DNA of 64,000 nt from Paragonimus westermani (taxonomy: Eukaryota; Platyhelminthes; Trematoda; Plagiorchiida; Troglotrematidae), in contig QNGE01002381.1 of the NCBI GenBank assembly GCA_008508345.1, positions 36,103 to 100,102 on the forward strand, written 5' to 3'. The notes under the pieces are model-generated. The model did no database searches, had not been told where the DNA came from, and saw nothing but the letters and a program-made list of their open reading frames with translations. The number at the start of each line of letters is the position of its first letter. The stretch's first letter is position 1. This document shows positions 27,001 through 39,000 of the stretch, in pieces. Both the position numbers and the translations under genes were made by a program.

Positions 27001-30000
27001 TAAGACCGATGTAGACCTCCGTGAAAATGAAGAAGGAAAATACCGTCATAACCGTTACAGTAGACAGCAATATATCAGTGATTCTAGCTGATACTTATGT
27101 CACGTAGCCATGAAAAAATCAGAAAACTCTGTATAGGAAGAGAGGAGAGTAAAAGAAGCGGGTGGGGAAATAGAGACCTGAATACTAAAAACCGCTGCGT
27201 CTATATTCAAACATTCAACATAAAGGCGCCCACGTCCTGCAAACAAACGACCGAGCTATAAGTGAACGTAAGGCGTCATCAGCAAGACAACCTCTTTACG
27301 GCATTTACCGCCCCGAGTCATCAAATGCGCTCACTTCACAGACAACTCGGCCGAACGGCGACAGCATCCATGTCACTAAGTTCGATTAGCCGCCATCCCA
27401 TCTACCGTCTCCAATCAACGACTCTGCGAATCGTGAGGATCTGAGCCTGGGAGACGAACCTCAACCACAGTAGTCAACCCTACATGAAGGACTTCATTTG
27501 TGTACGCCAGTTAATCTGTCCACTTCGCACCTTAAACCAGTCAACTGCATCATCAGCAAAGAATGCTCGACGTGGTAGACGACTAGCTGGCATCCTTATT
27601 ACATGACTTAAACACTTAATTATGTAGAAATGTGGGGAGTAAACAAAAGAATTCCACTGGCAGTCACTGACAAACACGCGTTTTCTTACTTCTTCGTTGC
27701 TTACTCTTAAGAGCGATTGCACGCAGATATCAACAGTCAAATACCTGAAGGCGGTTCTCGTCTCTTAACCTGAGCGATCAGGATTCGCTGAAGTAAAGTA
27801 ATACAGCCCTCATTGTCTTTTTATAAACTCTATTTTTAGGCCTCCGAGAGATACCTCTCTGCTGCTTCACAGGCAAACAAACCGGCTAACAACCCCCTTG
27901 GTTTCATCACCCATCATTAAATCTACGTAACCACAGCAACCTTGCAGAAGCACCCTGCACGTTGGGGTTGCTTGGCTAAATGGGATATGGGGTCTGTCTG
28001 AAAGTTTGCAGACAGTAACAACTTCAAATCAGCATAAGCAAGATCAGTCAGCTTTCCACCAAGCAACAGGTCCCCACCGGTATCGTGTGAATGTCGGAGA
28101 CAGTCCTCTACTATTCTGTCTACGACAAAGTTGAACAAAAGTGGTAAAACTGGGTAGTGTTGACATACGCTGCTCCTGATGCTGAAACTGCCAGACAGTT
28201 TGCCATAAACCCTCACTTGGGTTGAAGTATGAGAATAAAGCGTCGACAGTATGTTCACATACTTGGTCGGTATACCACTGTGTTTAGGTGACCCTAAAAG
28301 TGCAGATTGACCCATCGAATCGAACGCACCTTTATAGTCGTGTTACACGGAAGCTATCCGCTGGTGGTACACATGACGCTGCTCCAAAATTTGATGAACA
28401 GTAAAAATTTGATCGATACATCTCCGCCTGCTCTTCCCTAATGTTCGTTCCCCGAGTTGCAGTAAGTCGAAGAAATATAATGGATGCCAGAGTCCTAGTA
28501 ATAACTGGGGTCCAGCTGATTCCTCTATGGTTTTAGCAAGAGCCTCGAACCACCTTCTTGAATTTGTAACCTACCATCGAGTCACCCCATCACGGAGAGA
28601 TGACTCAAGGCCTCTACTAAACCCTCCCCATCTTCTTTGGAAATTTCTGGCAGGAGATCACCTGCACCAGCAGCCCTATAACGTTTGAGAGCCGAAGTGC
28701 ATTTGTGGACCTCAGTCCCAGTGGATGATGCTAAATCTACCGACCAGGGTATTATATTACAAGTTTGTGGCGGCAACACAACAGAACTATAAGGCCAGCT
28801 AAGCTGACTCCATAAGTGTATTGACTAGCACCTTGAATTTCTGAACCTATCATGGATAATTGTGTCATCTACCTTGCTGATAGTTTCACTGACAGACGGT
28901 CGTCTTTTACCAATGGCATGGATAAGCTTGGAATCTGTTGACGCTCCCTAAGGCAAAACCAGTTTTCGGTTTCTTCACTTTTTTCATTAACCAAGCCTGA
29001 CGATCAGCTTTTAGGCCACGCTTCAGCTTTCTACGGATACCTATTCTAAACTTGTTGGGCGAACTGTCAGGAAGAATGTTCTGTCTGGCTGCTAACAACT
29101 CTAGGAATTTCCCTGAGAACCTCCGTGTCGCATGTTACGGTACCTCCTTCAAAAATTTTCCGTGAGATCTCAGTCCAGCAGCTATTAGGATCCTTAGGGT
29201 GAGAAGGGCCAAATCTGCTTTCTAAGCTGGTTTGGTATATATGCTTTATCGATGGTAAAGCCAGTTTCTCAACAGCCAGTCCTAGCTGTCGGTGGCGCCG
29301 TTGCCGAGCAAAAGTAAGAATGAAACGACAACGTACCAGTGTATGATCTGAATTCAAGTACGTGTTTCTATAAGAACGACAGTTCTGAACGGAACCCCAC
29401 CACCTATAACTAACGGCTATAAGGTCTAATCGAGACCAGGCTTGATTCGAAGGCGGGAGCCAAGTATAGCAGTGATGTGCACGATGTCTGAAACTGGTGC
29501 TAGCTAAAAATACCGTTTACTCAACGCACAGCCATAGCAATCGCCTGCTATTATCCGAACGACGTGGTGCTGTTCCAAACCTACCACCTAGACAAGATTC
29601 GGCTTCACCAAGGCGCCCGACCTGGACATAAATAATCTTGGTCAGAATGACTCAATCAGAGCCATTTGTCTACCAAAGGAGGGTGGCCAGATGCTAGTAA
29701 AACGCGTCCTTTACGCTGATGTCACTACAGTCAATAGGAGCGCAAGCAGATACAATGAACAGATTTCTGTCTTGCGTCTAGGCTGGTCTTAATAGAATCT
29801 ACTAAGCGGACTGCACAAAATATACTGTTACCAGAAATCCAATCTACTAATGCGGCTGCGGCTGTCGTGCTGAGGACTATACCTACTCCAGCCTAACCAT
29901 TAGTGGCGGCTGTGGAGTCACCCAAATTGAGTAACTCGTATCGGATAGATAATGTAAGTGTTGTTATTTCCGTATGCTGACTACTATCCTGGATTCTAGT

Positions 30001-33000
30001 ATCCGAGATACAGCAGACGTCGACATTCAACGAGTCTAACGTTAGTGCTAGAGAGGTCTGCTCACCTGTCTGTTTCAGAGTGCGAACGTTGAAAGCACCT
30101 TTATTAATTCGCATTCTAGGTCTAAGCAAGGGACAAGGAGAGTCTAAAGCTGAATGGCAAGAGCCAGAGCTTACCGATTAAGTGTTACTACGATTAGCTA
30201 TACTTGTTGAGGCATGTGGAGTAGTTACCAGAAATAACAATCGGGAGGGCCCTGAGAGCTAAATCTGATAGGACGATAGGGGATGGGTCAGCAGTAGTGT
30301 GTTTTCGCCTATCCACCCTGCTGTATGCAACAGATGAAGCGACTGCAGATTGGCCGATGCAGTACGGAAGTATTGCTGTTGTGAGTATTCGTGGTTGTAT
30401 GTGGGCTGACATACTGTCAGGACGCTCAGACCTAGACAGGAGAACGATTAGGGTTCTCAGTCAAAGCCTTTGGCTCAAAAGACTGTACGGGAAGGCAGCG
30501 GGTGGGTGGCAGTGTCTCAGGACTCGTACGTTTACCAGAAAAAGATGTCAACTTTTTCCCATCTCCCAATCTGGAGGACCGGGAGACCATGGTCTGTCAA
30601 ACACTTACCTGTAGGCTTGCCTGGTATGAGTGCCTCTGTCGATGTGGTCGTCACATCGTTCAGTCTAGCCCAATAATTCATCAAGATGCGCGAGCCATCA
30701 CACCACATCAAGGTCCAGTCTCGTTTTGACGATAAGATAGAAATACGCTTCAGACCACACAGAAGCCGTGGTTAACCAGAACAATAACAGGTGTATTGTG
30801 GTGCTCTAGACTTCTTCGGCGGCCCTCAACAAGTTTAATGGTGGCTTGGTTTTCAATCCTTACAAAAAGGTTATTTTGTTCGGAACATTACTGTTATTAA
30901 AATTCGGAACATAGTCCGTTCTTGGTTGAGGCATGCCAACGCTGACACGTTTTTAGTTCCTGGCAATGAAACATGCGGGTTAGACATTTGGAACTGTTCA
31001 AAGCCTTGCCTATGCGACGCCTGTTCGCTTTCCCAATGCTCGCTAGTGTGTGTACGAACCATAGGTGACTGATGGCTTTCGGCAGAAATGACTGTACTGG
31101 AAAATATTGGGGCAAAATACTCTCGATTAAAGTTGAAGGTTTAGGTGAATTTACCGACTAGACTGACATCAGTGTTTGGAGGTGAGATTTCCACGGAATT
31201 TTGATCTGAGACCTAATCCTACTTAATCCTTAAGTAACAGAGCTCGATCGGTTACATACCAATTCGGAAAAAAAACCAGTTTCATCATGAGTCCGGGTTA
31301 ATTAATATCAACAACATATCTATCTGTCGCTATGTACAGTCTGTGACATGCTCATTAATCAGATAAATAAAAGAGATCGAAGTCATTTGTTCCGACGGTA
31401 GACCTGATCAGCGGCACCAGTTCATTAATTTTTGGTCTCACCTGCATAGATGAAACCTCCGAATATCTAAAAAATGGAGCATGTGACCTTCGAGCTGTTT
31501 ATCCTCTATCAGGTTGCAGAAAAACCGAACACACATATAAGCAGAACGGGTGAACACCTACAACAAAGAATAGGTGGGCATATGCCTGACTGGTTGGTGT
31601 GTGCGATGACGTGAAATACAGTGGCAATAAAACGAGTGAGCCGAATTACTACCTTGTCCATTATGACACACTTCGTGCTAACAGGTCGCACATCCGCAAC
31701 CAGATATTGCTCGCGTTCTCCGAAGCAACGGAAATCAGTAACCACCGTCCGGACTTGTGTGTGCATAGGCTGCTGACGCGGGTAATTCGTATATATTGGA
31801 CCTGACAACATTCAAATGTAAATTCCGATAAGTGTAACCATCTGCACGTTCTACATATTCCAGTGTGACTGAATTGAGTGCGCAAAATGTCAACAACTCG
31901 AAATACACGTCATCTTTTGCCATTTGTGGACTGGATCAAGGGCAATTATTGATTTAAGCGAACATACACTACTATTAGCAAATTAAAATTGTTTGGTTCC
32001 GTATACGACTACGGCACAAGCGGTGCTCCACAAACTAACCCAGCACCGCGGTCTTACACATTAAAATTGAAATGCTTGCAGGGTACGTGCATTTTCTGTC
32101 CTGTTTTCCAAATACTGTCACGGTATGAAAACAACAGGTGCGAACTGACCAAGCGTGTCAGTGCAGTACAGTCCCATGGGTAAATGGATAGATTGTCGCA
32201 GCCCAAAAGACCAACCCGTTTCCCAAGTACTGCTCTTTACTGGTCATCAAGTTCCAGGTGACTGTGTGTAACAAAAGCCGTTTAGTGTACTGTCATAAAG
32301 TTTTCCCGTATATCTTCTCTGGCTTTCGGAGTTTAATTCTCCATCACCAAACACGAAACTGAGTCGGCATAATCACATTGATGGTCACCTATAGAAACAG
32401 GCATTAAAACTCGTGCCGCTCATTTGGGCAACGCAGTTCAGGTCACATAAACGATGTAGAATGGGAATGGGTCACTGACACCCCCGACCAGGTGTAAGTC
32501 TGCAAACGGGAACACGGATTCATGTGGCCAGTACATACTTAAAACACCCAGAGCATGTCACTGATACGAGATGGGTCATCATCATGCAAGCACTTGATGA
32601 GTCGTGCCTCTCTGCGCGTTCTAGCAAAAAGGACCTCATGATCATTTTTATTAGAGCTAGCTAATCAGTTTACTAATAGAATTGCCATCCAAAGATAAAA
32701 CGACAGCTTTTGGCCAGTCAGTTTCTTAGATAAAGCTAACAGTATGGTCTTTTGCTTCGTTGACAGTCAGTTTTACCAACCGTTCTGTATTGTCTTCCAT
32801 AAACTTACTTTATTAGTATACCCCAACAGCTTCCATACAATGAGTATGATAGTCAACGGGGAGTCAGTCGTATGACATGCAGAGGTCATGTGCGCGTTTA
32901 CCGAAAGACACCTGGCATGAAGCCAGCAATCGATGATGCAACCAATTTGATCGGGCTCCCCCTAAATCCAACTGGTCGATCGGGTCTACGAGACAAAGGA

Positions 33001-36000
33001 CTGCTACCACACTGGGGCCCTAATCATGCGATCACCATTGCCCTCACGCGTCCACACCCGGACGGTTTGATGCAAGCTGGGCTTCCTGTGATCCAAGTGG
33101 CAGCGTTGTTCCGAAATCAGAATTTCTGTCTACCCTGGGTGAGCAGTGAGCAACTGGTTGTGTGTTGCAATGTTGTTTGATTCAGGACTTAATACAAATG
33201 ATGTTTAAAGTGCACAGTAAGGAACTTTGACAAAACAAGAGTACCATCTTAAACCACTATTACACCGTGGTAAAACGTGCCATGTAGAAACGAATAGAGA
33301 AGAGTAAACAAACGAGACGGAAGCGTTTTTCATTCCATATCCATGAAAATTACATTTGAGAAGTTTAACAATACACCGGATGACCTTGAAGCACAATCTT
33401 CTCATTGGGCAACTCACTCTCCTAGACTGAGATGTAGAAATGCACGCTGGTGTACAAATGAATGTTCAAAACGTTCTCGAAATGAAACAATAAACAACAA
33501 TGTGAATGCATGTGTAAAAATTTAATTCCTGTATGTATATATAATTATCTGCATATATACAGAAATACATACGTACATGTGCGAAGAATAAATTTCTATA
33601 CGTGAAATCACATAATTTCATGTTTGTATATGTATGCGTACATATGTGTATATATGTATCCATATATATATGTATACATACGGGAACATGTAAGACATTT
33701 ATATATCATATACACAGGTTATACATATTTTACATATTATATGTGATATATGTACATAATATATCGTATGAATACTTTGTGGTGTCATATACACTATATA
33801 AATATATCATATATATATAGTACATATGTATTATATGTCGACTAAATGTGTTTACTATGTGTCATTTTTCAGTATACACATATACATATAATTTCAACAT
33901 ATCTATACATGTACATGTTTATATGTATACCCATACATATATATGCATTAATGAAGGTTGAGGGTATATGAATACGTATATTCGTAGATAAATATACATA
34001 TCTACACATGTGTACTCTTGGTTCATTCTGGGGACATTGTGAAGTGTGTATGCGTTCATTATACATATATTTGGATATATATATATGTATGACACGTATC
34101 TACGTATCTGCACACAAATATGAGCTCGCATATGTATGTGTGTATGTATACGAATAACTATATGCAAATAAATGCACGCACTTATCTGTCTGGTGTGCAC
34201 AAAGAGGAACTACTGAAATAAGACTCAGTGAACCTCATTTGACCAACGGCAATAACTACTGCAAACCCGTTTGCAAATAAATGAACGTAGCTTGTGAAAC
34301 CATTTTGTAGGTTCTTTCACATGACACTGAAAAGCGCTGTTTCTTCTTCCTCCTATTCCAGAAGACGAATCTTGCTCCTTCCAGTTAATCGCGTTGCATG
34401 GTAGACGTTGTCGCAAACCACGCAGGTATGAACGGATTCAGATTCTCCGTAGTTGGCACACTGCACTGTACCCAGTGCACGTTGTCTTCATACAGAGCAC
34501 ACGGGGTCCTTCTGGAAATATATCTGATAAACATTGCAGTCTACGGGTTTTAAGGCACGCCGCTGTCCGAGACTCCCTAACCTTCGTTTTGAAGTGCATG
34601 AGCGTATCTTAGCAACTCGTTTAATAGGAGCTGTTTCCAGGGAGATCTCCAATTATCTCCATCTCCGGCAAATCCTGGTCACTCACATGACATTCAAGAT
34701 TGAACTTCCTGCGCTTGTTAGAGGGAATGTTGGAAACTTCTGTGGAAGCTATGGGCATCTGGCTTAATTCATCAACCATACATGCAATCTTGCTGGTGGA
34801 CAACACTTTGGTAATAACGCTTGGCTTAAGTGCTGTGAGGAAAATGCTGCAGATTGGGATATTAGAATTTACTATCAGGCCCTTCTTGACCAGTATCATC
34901 CAGTTTTAGCAAACCTCTCAGGGTCAAAAGAAAACAATTCTCACAGTTCGCCACTGTTGTTTATTGTTCTCTTCGACTATAAGTTCTCGAAAGATGTACG
35001 GTCGAATTTCTGAACAACCTCCTTACCGGGTGTTGAACAGTACAACAAAAGATCCGCATGGCTTGAGAGTAACTCATTTAGCCATCACAGAGCAGCAACT
35101 TGTCTACAATTATTGGCTGCACTCATACACCCTAAAGTAACGGCTATATCCCGGCAAACGTTTTCAGCATTTCTTATTCTGCCTAAATGAGAATCAGAAA
35201 CGGGCACAGACATAAAAACAACAGGTTCAACACTCAGAAAACGGGATTTCGGCTATAACAGCGGTTGACAACAACCGCCGAAATCTTTCAACCAGACTGG
35301 AAAGGAACCTGCCAATCAAACGAAACAGCAATATGGCAACAGGAGATCATCCACTGAACTGAGAAGCAGTTGTCAATGCTTTTATCCCCCCCCCCCGAAA
35401 ATACCAACGTGGAAAATACGTTTTTGTTACAGTGCACTTCTCACGTGCCTTTTGAGTAAGCTATGTCTACTAGGTTTATGCCGTTGTGATTTTCGAGAAA
35501 TAGCAACCTTTGCATATTGGGACAGTGATTTCAGAATCACTGAAGGATATTCCAGGCTTAGCAACGATTTCGTGCACTCGATGGTTAACCTGCGCTGCGG
35601 TTCATCAAACACATTGTTGCAACATTCGATGATGTGTTAGACAAATGCATACACACTGGATTGTTCCGATACAACACTTTCAATGTGCTCTTTCTCGTTT
35701 TCCACACGATTGTTAGTGTGCTTACTGAACAACGCAGTGGCTTCAATTTTATGCGAGGCCCAACCACTTTTACAAGGGAGTCAAGAGAGACTGGTATGTC
35801 TCATTACTGACAGACTTTACAGCCTGCAGCAAACTATTGAACTGCCTCTGTTTCCAGTGAAAACCATACTATGGGTCCACTTGTGGATATAATTCCTCTG
35901 ATAATGACCTAAGTCAACCAACTGCCGGTACTGCCGAGAGACATCATTCAGTAAATGAACCCGACAAAATACGATACAGTGTCGACGCGCTCTAGTCCCC

Positions 36001-39000
36001 TGTTTCTTCTTCACACATCGTTTCATTTCAAGAGCACCCTTGAAATGATTTATCGTCTCACAGATGTACAGCTTATCATCAATAGCCAAACGTCTATTCC
36101 TAGAATATATATTAGGCTTACCAACCTGAAAGTCATGTGAGTGGACCAGATTTTCCCTTTTGAGTTGATATCCATCACTGCGACAACGGATGACCCAGGA
36201 TGCTTTACATTTGCAGTCAGAAAAAACAATTTGTTTTCATATCAACTGGATAAAGAAACATTACCGTTTGAGGCGGGTGTTGTTCGACATTTAAGGTGTA
36301 CGCATTTGTACACCATGCTTTCATATGAGCACTCTGATGGCAATTATACTCCTCTGTGTTTCTTAGTGATTGCAGCTGTCCGCGAAGTGTTGATCGAAAT
36401 AATTGTGTAAGCTTCTCGTTGAAATTCGCGCAATTCATCCGGATGTCCTTCAAACTTGGGATGTTTCACTTTGAATATTCTTCTACAGGTACTAACGTCG
36501 TTCACCGCCATACTGATTCAACACAGGGAAGTGATTTACCGGCGGTGAACCATCTGAGCACTATGTAACGTCAGTTGAATTGAGGTTAACTGAAATATGA
36601 TGTTTTTATATATTACTTACAAATGTCATTTGTACCACTTTATTAAAACTTCAGACCACATTCATTTCATCGGGGTTTCTCAGTCTTTTATGCATGAAAG
36701 GAAACTCACTCCCAAACGAGAGTGGCAGAGAAAAACGTAAAGTGAGGGTCGGGCATTATGGCTTTTCTCATGCAGATGAGTTTTTAAACAATTTGTCTTT
36801 ATAGTACACCAGATAAGTACGTCGTGTCACAGATGCGTAACGGATGTTGAACGTGCCTGTATTTGCCGACTGACTATGACGATCGGATCTATCGGGGATA
36901 TCGTCTGAGGAACATGTCCTACCATCACCCAACGCGAACGGCTGGTCAAGAGGACCAGTCTTTCAGAAGCCTACAGGATTTACCAACAGACCAGCAGTCG
37001 TTACAACACACTAGTCTAAGTCATTTCGTCCAAAGTCATTGTCTTCATGGAATCATTTCCGGACAGATGAGCTTAATATAATGGCTCGCGTAAATGAAAG
37101 TCGATGTTTGGTGATACTTGTCTTAGGACCTTCCGGTGATAATTCATTCATCAAATAAAGAGGTAATCGGAGACGCCTTCCAGGATGACAAGGCAAACAA
37201 CCCAACAAGTAAGTTCAATGCATCATTGTTCCACTGATGACCCTTCGAACACTATTAATGGATGTTTGATATACCCATTTTCACCATTAGTATTTGACAG
37301 ATCACCGGGCTGATTGCGAATTTCACGAGTGCACTCCAAACATTGTGAAAGCCTTTTTCACGCGCCGAATACACAGTTTGGTTTCGGATCCTACGGAAGC
37401 AAAGTCGATCCTAACCAGTCTGAAAGCAGCCGATATCTCCCTAGTAAGTATTTCACTTGAATTTTTCACTGTAATTACCAAAATCAGCACGTTCTGAGTT
37501 TGATAGCTTCGTACTGTACGAATCGGAATTAGTGAACGTAGACTGAAAGCTTATTTGATCTTTTCACGTGCTCATACTTGGACGTATTGACCCACCTGAT
37601 TGCCTGTCTCAGAAACATGCGTTGATAATTTTTCTGAGACTCTCGTGCCCGCTTCTTTGCTCGTCAAAAAGTCTCACTTTATTAAACTAATCTTCCTGTT
37701 GACGCATATTACCTCAGAAATTAAGATTGTCGTCATACGTAAATGAAATGCGACCTTTAACCATATGTATTGAACCAGTATGCGGTCTGCACATGAGCGG
37801 TTTTACTATCGCTCTACCAGTGAGCCAAGTTAAGCGTTCGGAAGCTTCTGTTTCAGACGGTTGGCGTATATTCCTCAAGTACTTATGAAATCTATCAGTA
37901 CTGTCAAAAAGGACCACTGCTAGAAGCAACAGGATAGTGGGTCCTGGCAGAAGATACTAGTTTAATCCGAATCAGAATTCTATTCAACGTTTAACTGTGC
38001 AGAAACTTGTCTACTTACAGACCACAGACTCGATAGAGGTTGAGCAGCCACTAAGTACATCATCAAAAAGTGTACACTAGTTTTAAGAACATTGTTTGTC
38101 ATGAGACAATCACGATATTTGTTCACGATGATAACTAGTACACTGACAGGATGGGTATAATCTACCTAGTGAAAAGTGACAAATAAATCCTGTGAAATTT
38201 CCAGAGGAGTCAAGAGGACACAGCGTAACAAACAACTGCGTTCTCAGTGGTTCATCATCAGGCTAAATATACTATACTGACATAACGATTTTATTATTAA
38301 TGGGATAAACAGAGAACGAGAGGGTTTATGACCTTTTTCAAATCGATGCCAAGCCGTAATCAAGATACTACAGTGGTTATTGATGAGTTCATATAGTGGG
38401 TGGTTGGTCAACGCAGTTCCAAAGCCTGAACGAAACTTAGGGCACACAGGGGTGGGCTATAGAAGAGAAGTACGATAGTTTCAGCAATGAACGAAAACCT
38501 ACACCTTACTTCTTTCAACTGGATGGCCCTAATTCGATAGATTGGACAGAACGCCTCCGTCAAACTGACCGAATGGCTAAAATTCACCAGGTATGATAGC
38601 AAAACGCTATTAGTTGACTTCGTTATTCCACTGTTGATTTGGGCCGGATGATGTTCATTGATTTTTTCAGATGATCGCCTTTTGTATGACTGACATAAAT
38701 GGTTCAACAGGAACAAGTGAAAAAGCATACAAGATGAGGCTGCAGAAGAGGACACCGTACTCTCTAGACACGTAAACAGAAGCGGGTTGAAAACAGTGGG
38801 CGCGCAGCTTGGTGTCCCAAGATGACTCATTAACTGAATGCATATGCGTGGAGCAATTTACATCTGGTAGAAAAGAAAGTGGTGCACATTGACTTGCACT
38901 TCGACAACAACAGTTTAGCTGAGATCATCGCACAAGCGTAGGATTTTATGTACAGCTGAAATCAATAGAGTTTGCCTCTATACCCCACCACTGTGTCTGA

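Larger units (their letters stand above)
25647..32882 (+). other. TRPM: TRPM intron (7.2 kb, largest)
   Basis: Holds the non-LTR element (27060-30130, antisense) and the GIY-YIG relic (31490-31805). The part just right of the non-LTR ORF (30130-30760) is probably its 5'UTR. 25750-27050 and 31810-32870 show nothing recognisable. Confidence 0.5.
33139..37290 (+). other. TRPM: TRPM intron (4.2 kb)
   Basis: Holds the AT-rich tract (33520-34170), the MULE relic (34230-36490) and a run of ten or more C at about 35386-35397. 36570-37290 shows nothing recognisable. Confidence 0.5.

Noticed and set aside
33466..34200. Long Tyr/Ile/His-rich frames on both strands
   Set aside because: They come from the TATA/TACA simple repeat, and equivalent frames exist on both strands.
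38408..38830. 140-residue minus frame
   Set aside because: No family features; composition suggests the antisense of decayed sequence.
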